From Lachnospiraceae bacterium (GTDB lineage Bacteria > Bacillota > Clostridia > Lachnospirales > Anaerotignaceae): a stretch of 19,749 nt of DNA. Below the pieces are notes generated by a model. That model had not been told where the DNA came from. It searched no databases and saw only the letters and a list, made by a program, of their open reading frames with translations. Positions 13,947-19,749 of the stretch are shown here, piece by piece; position 1 is the first letter of the stretch, and each line of letters starts with the position of its first letter. The DNA lies in the NCBI GenBank assembly GCA_019422065.1, contig JAHZEA010000026.1, positions 1 to 19,749 of the forward strand. Reading direction: 5' to 3'. Both the position numbers and the translations under genes were made by a program.

Positions 13947-15056
13947 TTATTCAACACATCCGCTGTGAGGTCTGTATCCCGCATCTTCAGCTTCCTGCTG
14001 AGTAGAAAAATACACTCTGTTTTCCTCATTAGGCAGTTGCCCGCAGTCGTCAGCATGATATACTTTTGAGTTTTTATTTCCTATAAACTCATACTGCGGT
14101 ACTTCACTTGAAGATGTGCTTTGTTCGCTTGAAGTTTCTTCTTCAATGCCTAGTATTTTTTCCGGGTCAAAAATATTTTCCAGTGTGTCATCAGTAGCTA
14201 CATAAAGCTCCTCACCGTCTGATGAAATAACTATATTTCCAGACTGGTCTGTTCTATAAACTGTAGTTCCGCCTCGTGCAATACGCATTATAATTTCGTC
14301 TTTCGGAAGGTTATATTTATTGCCCTCTCCTACTTCTATAACGGCAATAGACGGCCTAACAGCATTTAAAAATTCCTGACTTGATGATGTATCGGAGCCA
14401 TGATGGCCTACTTTAAGTACATCAGCGTTTAAGTTATATCCCATACTTAAAAGGTCTTTTTCTGCTTCAACTTCTTGGTCACCTGTAAATAAATATTTAG
14501 TTTGGCCATATGTCATCATTACAACAAGAGATATATTATTGGCATCTTCATACTGTTTAACTGGGCCAAGTATCTCAAAATGCGCCGCGCCTTCATCAAA
14601 GCTATCTCCATATTTTGCAACAATACGCTCTACATTGTTTTCTTCTATTGAATACAAAAGATTAGTATATGTAACCGTATCATAATCAAAATCAGGCATC
14701 ATAATTTTATTTACTTTAAAGTTTTCCAAAATATCCTGCATAGAGCCTATATGGTCGCTGTGCGGATGAGTAGCAATAACTGTGTCTATTTCCTCAACAC
14801 CCTGAGATTTAATGTAATTAACAAGGTACTCGTCACAATCAGTATCTCCGGCATCTATAAGAACGTTTTCACCTGTAGGCAGTTTTATAAGTTCACTGTC
14901 ACCTTGACCAACTGATATAAAATGCACCTGAAGATTATCCGGCGATAATTCGCTTCCTCTTGCTGTTATAGACGAACAGCCAGAAGCAAATACTGCCAAA
15001 ACAGTTATTGCAATAAATGTTAATATATATTTTCTAAACTTTGTAAAATTACTCAT
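13947..15056 (-). CDS. ComEC-like MBL-fold lipoprotein with C-terminal Ada-like metal-binding domain
   Basis: A 369-residue exported protein. The signal peptide ends in a lipobox (FASGC) with C27 as the lipidated residue. The metallo-beta-lactamase domain starts HFISVGQGDSELI and holds the metal motif HPHSDH (97-102), the LFTGD strand and VGHHGSDTSS. This is the type found in the C-terminal domain of ComEC and in extracellular nucleases or phosphodiesterases. A Ser/Glu-rich linker precedes a small C-terminal domain (about 322-369) of the kind often appended to MBL proteins and nucleases (VYHADDC ... EAEDAGYRPHSGC). Its putative metal ligands are H334, C338, H364 and C367, with His where Cys is more common. 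Start overlaps plsC by 8 bases and has a GGAGG site. Last gene of its operon. Confidence 0.88.
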   Translation of the reverse strand: MSNFTKFRKYILTFIAITVLAVFASGCSSITARGSELSPDNLQVHFISVGQGDSELIKLPTGENVLIDAGDTDCDEYLVNYIKSQGVEEIDTVIATHPHSDHIGSMQDILENFKVNKIMMPDFDYDTVTYTNLLYSIEENNVERIVAKYGDSFDEGAAHFEILGPVKQYEDANNISLVVMMTYGQTKYLFTGDQEVEAEKDLLSMGYNLNADVLKVGHHGSDTSSSQEFLNAVRPSIAVIEVGEGNKYNLPKDEIIMRIARGGTTVYRTDQSGNIVISSDGEELYVATDDTLENIFDPEKILGIEEETSSEQSTSSSEVPQYEFIGNKNSKVYHADDCGQLPNEENRVYFSTQQEAEDAGYRPHSGCVE

Positions 15057-15777
15057 GCTTGTCCTCCAAACCGCGCTCTACTATATCTCTTACATAATTA
15101 TTCAAATTATCCTGTTCTTCCTTTGTAAGCTTATCTACAAAAATAGGCTCATGGAATGTAAGGAATATATCTCCAGCTTTTAATTTATTATTATTACCCT
15201 CTAAGGCCTTAAAAGTTCCGTTTATTGTAACAGGTATAATAGGCACTTTGCTTTTGGTTGCAAGTTTAAAGCTTCCGGCTTTAAACTCCATCATGCTTCC
15301 GTCACGTGTACGTGTGCCTTCCGGAAAAATAATCAATGATTTACCTTTTTTAAGAAGGTTAATACCTTCTACTATTGTTTTAACCTGCTGGCGCATGTCG
15401 TCTCTGTCCATAAAAAGGCAGTTGATAACTCTCATCCAGTCCCTTAAAAGCGGTATTTTTTCAAGCTCAACTTTAGCTATAAACCCAACCGGTATGTTAA
15501 TTTCTGCTAGTAAAAGCAAAAAATCCAAATTGCTTTGGTGGTTGCTTACAAAGAGCACAGTTTTGTCTTGAGGTATGTTTTCATCACCTTTAACATGGAT
15601 ATTGCACTTTGTAGATTTAAGACGTTTTTGCGCCCAGTTTCTTACAAACTCAAATATAAATTTATCTGTGGCTTCATCGCCTTTTTCAACACGCATTTTT
15701 TTTATTTTGCCTAAAACAGGATTTACTGCTATTAAGCTTGCGGCTAATTTAACAAAAAACGAAATTGTACTAAACAT
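15049..15777 (-). CDS. 1-acyl-sn-glycerol-3-phosphate acyltransferase (PlsC-like)
   Basis: A 242-residue membrane-associated acyltransferase. Motif I is NHQSNLD with H80 and D85 (HX4D), motif III is FPEGTR (151-156), followed by FKAGSFKLA and motif IV VPIIPVTI. These mark the LPLAT/AGPAT family, which esterifies the 2-position of lysophosphatidic acid to make phosphatidic acid for membrane lipids. A hydrophobic N-terminal helix (residues 3-22) anchors it. The AGGAGG site overlaps the TAG stop of the patatin gene, 9 bases upstream. Its neighbour is a phospholipase-like patatin, which suggests a local lipid-turnover pair (inference). A main or accessory plsC copy cannot be told apart from the window alone; a symbol is withheld for that reason. 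Confidence 0.9.
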   Translation of the reverse strand: MFSTISFFVKLAASLIAVNPVLGKIKKMRVEKGDEATDKFIFEFVRNWAQKRLKSTKCNIHVKGDENIPQDKTVLFVSNHQSNLDFLLLLAEINIPVGFIAKVELEKIPLLRDWMRVINCLFMDRDDMRQQVKTIVEGINLLKKGKSLIIFPEGTRTRDGSMMEFKAGSFKLATKSKVPIIPVTINGTFKALEGNNNKLKAGDIFLTFHEPIFVDKLTKEEQDNLNNYVRDIVERGLEDKHE

Positions 15778-15786
15778 ATATTCCTC

Positions 15787-16635
15787 CTATTTTTCAAGAT
15801 ATTGCTTAAGACGGTTCATGGAGCGGGCGGCGTCAGCATACCCTTGTTTGTATAAATCATAAAGTTTACTTTTATTTTTCTCCAAACGCCCTAATTTAAC
15901 AGGCTTTCGCGGCCTGATTACAAATATATCGCCGTTTTTTTCCTCACGCTTAATGTAATCAAGTGTATGGTTATAATGTATATGTCTTTCTTTTAGACAC
16001 TTTAAAAGCTTAGGATATTTCTTATAAGCAATTTTTAAAAGCGGCATAAATTTATTTGGCTCTTTCCTGTAATTTATATCTCTTGTAAGTATTAAAACAT
16101 TCTTTAAATTGCCGTCGCTTTGCGATTTTTTCAAAGGAATAGGGTCTGACACCCCTCCGTCTAAGTACTTTTTGCCGTCTACATTAACTATTTTTGCAAA
16201 CATAGGCAGTGAGCTTGAAGCTCTGACATATATAATGTCTTTTTTTACATCTTTTATGTCTATATATTCGGCTTTGCCTGTTTCTACATTAGTAACAACA
16301 GCCTTAAAAGTGCCTTTATATTTGTTAAACTCGTCATAATCGTATAAATTCAGTTTATTAGGTATATCGTCATATATCATTTTAGCGCCGAAAAAATCAC
16401 CTGTTGTTATAAGGCTGTATAAGCTTGCGTAGTGCTTGTCTTTTAAATAGTCCACATTAACATCAAAAGCACGCCTTCTCTGCTTTGACAGATAACTGCA
16501 GCAGTGGCATGCTCCAGCCGAAACCGCATAACAGGCAGAAAACTCTATGTTATTATCAATAAAACAGTCTAAAACACCAGCAGTATAAACTCCTCTCATA
16601 CCGCCACCTTCAAGTATTAATGCAGAGTCATACAT
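15787..16635 (-). CDS. Patatin-like phospholipase (YjjU-like)
   Basis: A 282-residue cytoplasmic patatin-fold hydrolase. The oxyanion-hole motif is GGGMRG (residues 10-15), and the nucleophile S39 lies in AVSAGACH. The catalytic partner D159 is in DGGVSDPIP. The usual GXSXG elbow reads A-V-S-A-G here, so its first Gly is Ala. Family members release fatty acids from phospholipids or related lipids. The ATG at 16635 is preferred because an AGGAAG site is 8 bases before it; ATG at 16641 and GTG at 16644 lie too close to that site. It overlaps the end of comF by 8 bases, so translation is coupled. The partner plsC gene follows by 9 bases. Confidence 0.88.
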   Translation of the reverse strand: MYDSALILEGGGMRGVYTAGVLDCFIDNNIEFSACYAVSAGACHCCSYLSKQRRRAFDVNVDYLKDKHYASLYSLITTGDFFGAKMIYDDIPNKLNLYDYDEFNKYKGTFKAVVTNVETGKAEYIDIKDVKKDIIYVRASSSLPMFAKIVNVDGKKYLDGGVSDPIPLKKSQSDGNLKNVLILTRDINYRKEPNKFMPLLKIAYKKYPKLLKCLKERHIHYNHTLDYIKREEKNGDIFVIRPRKPVKLGRLEKNKSKLYDLYKQGYADAARSMNRLKQYLEK

Positions 16636-17329
16636 TTTCATCACTTCCTAAACCTTCTCCGGCAGCTGCAAAAGTTAAGAAATAAACCTTTTCTGCTCCG
16701 GAACTTTTCAATACTTTGGCACATTCATTTATTGTTGCGCCGGTTGTAAATATGTCATCCACTATAATTACTTTCTTTCCTTTAAAGTTGTAATCTCCAA
16801 CAACAAAAGCATCTTTTACGTTTTCAAATCTTTCGTTAACCCTTAATGTATTTTGCGGCTTTGTGTTTTTATGCCTTAAAATACCATTGGGAACAAATTC
16901 AATATTTGAAATTTCAGCTAATTCTTTAGCCAAATACCCAGCTTGGTCATAACCTCTTGTTTTAAGCCTATGTTTGTTAATAGGCACCGAAACTATACAA
17001 TCTGCTTTTTCAAAAAATCCGCTGTCTGCAAAATACTCATTCATTATTTTTGCATACTGTTTACCTAAATTTCTTGCTCCAAAATACTTAAATCTTTCTA
17101 TGGATTCTTTAACAAATGAGTATTTAAAAACAGCTCTGCCGCCGTCGAAATAAACTCTGTGCCTTAATTTATTATTAAGTGTATAAGTATAATTCCAATC
17201 GTTTGCAACATACTCGGCATTTTCGGCACATTTATGACAGATTTTTATATTTAATCCATAACCTGTTAAAGAACCGCATATAACACAGCGCGGCGGAAAA
17301 ATAAAATCCAGCAAATAATCAATAATCAT
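16628..17329 (-). CDS. comF: ComF-family phosphoribosyltransferase-like protein
   Basis: A 233-residue ComF protein. An N-terminal zinc-ribbon has cysteines C15, C18, C31 and C34 (CVIC ... CHKC). The PRT domain carries YDQAGYLAKELA and the PRPP-loop motif VIIVDDIFTTGAT. In transformable bacteria ComF acts in the cytoplasm on incoming single-stranded DNA, with DprA and PriA-type factors; most Clostridia carry it without evident transformation. The ATG at 17329 has a GAGG site. An in-frame GTG at 17341 overlaps the recD2 stop and forms part of that site. It is second in an operon that starts with recD2 and ends with a ComEC-like MBL protein, but no true comEC or comEA is in the window. Confidence 0.9.
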   Translation of the reverse strand: MIIDYLLDFIFPPRCVICGSLTGYGLNIKICHKCAENAEYVANDWNYTYTLNNKLRHRVYFDGGRAVFKYSFVKESIERFKYFGARNLGKQYAKIMNEYFADSGFFEKADCIVSVPINKHRLKTRGYDQAGYLAKELAEISNIEFVPNGILRHKNTKPQNTLRVNERFENVKDAFVVGDYNFKGKKVIIVDDIFTTGATINECAKVLKSSGAEKVYFLTFAAAGEGLGSDENV

Positions 17330-17337
17330 AAATAGCC

Positions 17338-19581
17338 TCACTGATTAATAAATTCATATATATTTTTAATTCTGTAATCAAGGGTTGAGTATCTTTTTAC
17401 TTCCCTGTCGTTATCCACCATCTTTTTAATTGTATCGGCAAGGCCTACAATAACAGCTAGCTTTTTGGCCCTTGTTACAGCAGTATACAAAAGATTTCGG
17501 CTAAGGAGCATAGGCGGGCCGCTTATAAGTGGTATTATAACAACTGGATATTCACTTCCTTGAGACTTGTGTATAGTAACCGCATAAGAAAGTTCCAGCT
17601 CGTCAAGCTGCATAAAATCGTATACAACTTTTTTCCCATCGTCAAACAATACAGTAACTGTTTCGTCATCGTTATCAATTTTTTCTATAATACCGCAGTC
17701 ACCATTAAATATTCCCAGTCCTGCGTCTATCTGATGCCCTTCCTCGTACAGCTTCCATTCAATGTTATAGTTATTTTTAATCTGCATTACTTTGTCGCCT
17801 TGGCGCAGCGTATAGCTTTTAAATACTTTTTCTGCTTTTCCTCGGCTTGGCGGGTTTAGTGTTTCCTGTAAATATTTGTTAAGCTCATAAACTCCTAACT
17901 GGCCTTTGCGCATAGGCGTTAAAACCTGCATGTCATTAAACGGGTCACAGCCAGAAAAAGCCGGAAGCCGCTTTGTTATAAGCTCTTTAACAGTATTTAC
18001 TGCATCAAAACTATTGCTCCTTTTTACAAGGAAAAAGTCCTTGTCTTTTTCATTTAAAACCGGCATTTGACCGTTATTTATTCTGTGAGCATTCATAACT
18101 ATAGCGCTTTCTCTTGCTTGGCGGAATACTTCCGTAAGCCGTACAACTTTTATAATTCCGCTTTGTATTATATCTTTAAGAACATTTCCGGCACCTACTG
18201 AGGGCAACTGGTCAACATCCCCCACCAGTATTAGCTTTGTGCCTGTTTTAACTGCCTTTAAAAGACTGCTCATAAGCAGTATATCAACCATAGAGCTTTC
18301 ATCTATAATTATAACATCTGCGTCTATAGGGTCATCTTCAGTTTTGTCAAATACCTGACGTCTGCTGTCGTCATCCATATATGTGATGCCCAATATTCTG
18401 TGTATTGTCTGAGCATCATGGCCTGTAGCCTCAGTCATTCTTTTGGCCGCGCGGCCGGTAGGCGCAGATAAAACTATTTTTTTCTCATCATCTTCAAGTA
18501 GTGTAATTATTGTATTTATAATAGTTGTTTTTCCTGTTCCCGGGCCGCCTGTTATAACAAGCACACCTTGGGTTAATGCCTCCATAACAGCTTCTTTCTG
18601 CTTTTCGGCAAGCTCAATACCAGTTTTTTCCTCAGCTTTTGAAATAAGACCATTATAATACTCATCACTATAAATGCCTTTGTTTTCATAAAGCTCAAGA
18701 AGCTTTTTAGCTACGGATAATTCAGCATAATAATATATATTAAGGTATACACGGCCTTGAGTATTCTCATCAGCTTTATCGCGCCAAATTTGGTGTTCTA
18801 TTTGAAGCTCCCTTAAAGCATTTTCAACCAAAACTTCGTTAACAGATAAAATTTCAACGGTTTTTGCTGTAAGTTCGTCTACAGGCAAAAACACATGCCC
18901 ATCAAGAGACGCCTGATTAAGTATATATTTTATACCGGCTTTTATTCTTTCGGGAGAATCCGGACTAAAACCGGATGCAGAGGCTATTTTATCAGCCATT
19001 TTAAAACCAATGCCAAATATGTCATCAGCCAGTTTATACGGATTTTTCTCTATAATGGTCATTGTCTTATCTTTATATTTTTTATATATCCTCATGGCAT
19101 AAGACGGTGTAACACCAAATTTCTGCAAAAACATCATAGTTTTGCGCAGTTCATTTTGCTGAATAAACATCTGGCTTATTTTCATAGCCTTTTCGTATGT
19201 TATGCCTCTTATTTCCACAAGACGCTCAGGCTTTTCCTCAATAACATAAAAAGACGCTTCCCCGAACCTGTCCACTATTCTTTTGGCCGTTTTCTTGCCT
19301 ATTCCGGTAATTATGCCTGAAGCAAGGTACTTTTCTATTCCCTCAATGCTTTCAGGCATTGTCTTTTCGTAATATTCAACCTGAAATTGAAGACCGTAAG
19401 TACTGTGCATAGTCCAGCTTCCGGTAAGCTTTACGTTTTCTCCCGTGTGTATATCAGGCAATGTGCCGACACATACAACCTCGTCGCCATCATTTTCTAC
19501 GGAAAAAACAGTATATCCGTTTTCGCTGTTATTATATATAATATCCTCAACAGTTCCGTTTATAGTTTCTTCCTTTTCCAA
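17338..19581 (-). CDS. recD2: RecD2-type 5'-3' DNA helicase, TTG start
   Basis: A 747-residue SF1B helicase of the RecD2 (RecD/TraA, no RecBC) type. An N-terminal OB-like region (NGTVEDIIYNNSENGYTV) is followed by a helix-hairpin-helix segment (ASGIITGIGKKTAKRIVDRFG). Helicase motif I is GGPGTGKTT at 345-353, motif II is DESSMVD at 427-433, and motif III contains LVGDVDQLPSVGAGN. Motif IV-VI features include LTEVFRQ, a C-terminal SH3-like part and SYAVTIHKSQGSEYPVV. RecD2 limits recombination and repairs DNA ends independently of RecBCD. The TTG at 19581 is chosen because AAAGGAGG lies 8 bases upstream; an in-frame GTG at 19590 overlaps that site. First gene of a five-gene operon. Confidence 0.93.
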   Translation of the reverse strand: MEKEETINGTVEDIIYNNSENGYTVFSVENDGDEVVCVGTLPDIHTGENVKLTGSWTMHSTYGLQFQVEYYEKTMPESIEGIEKYLASGIITGIGKKTAKRIVDRFGEASFYVIEEKPERLVEIRGITYEKAMKISQMFIQQNELRKTMMFLQKFGVTPSYAMRIYKKYKDKTMTIIEKNPYKLADDIFGIGFKMADKIASASGFSPDSPERIKAGIKYILNQASLDGHVFLPVDELTAKTVEILSVNEVLVENALRELQIEHQIWRDKADENTQGRVYLNIYYYAELSVAKKLLELYENKGIYSDEYYNGLISKAEEKTGIELAEKQKEAVMEALTQGVLVITGGPGTGKTTIINTIITLLEDDEKKIVLSAPTGRAAKRMTEATGHDAQTIHRILGITYMDDDSRRQVFDKTEDDPIDADVIIIDESSMVDILLMSSLLKAVKTGTKLILVGDVDQLPSVGAGNVLKDIIQSGIIKVVRLTEVFRQARESAIVMNAHRINNGQMPVLNEKDKDFFLVKRSNSFDAVNTVKELITKRLPAFSGCDPFNDMQVLTPMRKGQLGVYELNKYLQETLNPPSRGKAEKVFKSYTLRQGDKVMQIKNNYNIEWKLYEEGHQIDAGLGIFNGDCGIIEKIDNDDETVTVLFDDGKKVVYDFMQLDELELSYAVTIHKSQGSEYPVVIIPLISGPPMLLSRNLLYTAVTRAKKLAVIVGLADTIKKMVDNDREVKRYSTLDYRIKNIYEFINQ

Positions 19582-19605
19582 TACACACACCTCCTTTAAT
19601 AATAT

Positions 19606-19634
19606 ATCTTACCATTAAAGAAAAAATATATCAA
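19606..19634 (-). promoter_or_regulatory. Sigma-A promoter of the recD2 operon
   Basis: On the minus strand TTGATA (19629-19634) and TAAGAT (19606-19611) are spaced by 17 bases, and a TGG before the -10 supplies an extended element. The -35 matches five of six and the -10 four of six. The leader is very short, about 15 to 20 bases. Confidence 0.6.
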
Positions 19635-19663
19635 CGCGAACACCGGTAAATAAATAAAATAAA

Positions 19664-19705
19664 AAAGCACAGTATTGTTTAATTATACAAACAATACTGT
19701 GCTTT
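19664..19705 (-). terminator. Strong hairpin, probably terminator of a gene beyond the window
   Basis: AAAGCACAGTATTGTTT (19664-19680) pairs perfectly over 17 bases with 19689-19705, with the 8-base loop AATTATAC. On the minus strand it is followed by TTTTTTATTTTATTT, which fits a rho-independent terminator for a minus-strand gene upstream. The DNA from 19706 to 19749 is too short to name that gene. Confidence 0.75.
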
Positions 19706-19749
19706 GCTTTTTAAGCGTTTTTAATTTGTTATAAATAAATACAAACTTT

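Noticed and set aside
18895..19320. Plus-strand open frame of 141 codons opposite recD2
   Set aside because: It is antisense to well conserved recD2 sequence, including the helix-hairpin-helix region, and its composition is that of a mirrored gene.
16628..19581. Competence (DNA uptake) locus because of comF and the ComEC-like domain
   Set aside because: The MBL protein is a short lipoprotein without the ComEC channel helices, and no comEA, comG or pilin genes occur in the window. ComF and such MBL proteins are common in non-transformable Clostridia.
1..19749. Mobile element, prophage, CRISPR or defence island
   Set aside because: No transposase, integrase, att-like repeats, spaced direct repeats, restriction or toxin-antitoxin genes were found. 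RecD2 and RadC are housekeeping-type here.

Overview
The window reads as chromosomal DNA of a low-GC, endospore-forming, anaerobic-type Firmicute of the class Clostridia (a Lachnospirales-like organism is my inference). The basis is the sporulation genes sigF, spoIIAB, spoIIAA, sigG and spoIVA, strong AGGAGG-type ribosome binding sites, consensus sigma-A promoters and AT-rich intergenic DNA. No rRNA, tRNA, CRISPR array, transposase, integrase or phage gene was found. Most genes lie on the minus strand; only three are on the plus strand.

Layout. 1-1105 (minus): the spoIIA operon, spoIIAA-spoIIAB-sigF, with sigF cut by the window edge; it encodes the forespore sigma-F switch. 1208-2366 (minus): a two-gene unit, a MaoC-type hotdog hydratase and an isochorismatase-family hydrolase. 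It has its own sigma-A promoter overlapped by an inverted repeat, and a terminator. 2386-3216 (minus): sigG, preceded by a sequence that fits the sigma-F promoter consensus, so sigma-F made from one end of the region would switch on sigma-G at the other. 3294-4437 (plus): an LCP (LytR-CpsA-Psr) cell-wall ligase gene with promoter and terminator. 4438-6008 (plus): a long AT-rich leader region and a CPA2-type cation/proton antiporter with a perfect consensus promoter. 6009-6310: a convergent intergenic region with three hairpins.

6311-7824 (minus): DUF402 protein, RadC and PspC behind a perfect consensus promoter. 7838-11653 (minus): a secreted GHL10-type glycosidase-like protein, a MoxR AAA+ ATPase and a CoxE-like VWA protein, apparently one unit. 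11767-12312 (plus): an unrecognised four-helix membrane protein whose promoter contains a perfect palindrome. 12359-13887 (minus): spoIVA, the spore-coat basement-layer ATPase, started with GTG. 13911-19634 (minus): a tight five-gene operon recD2, comF, patatin-like phospholipase, plsC-type acyltransferase and a ComEC-like MBL lipoprotein, with promoter and terminator. 19664-19705 is a strong hairpin, probably the terminator of a gene beyond the window.

Most genes belong to known families. No wholly new system is evident. The parts most worth a second look are the regulatory architecture (the sigma-F-to-sigG link, and palindromes on three promoters), the non-canonical arrangement of sigG beside spoIIA, the start-stop ATG overlapping the spoIVA GTG start, the MoxR/VWA/GHL10 cluster, and the recD2-to-MBL operon, which mixes DNA-related and phospholipid-related genes.
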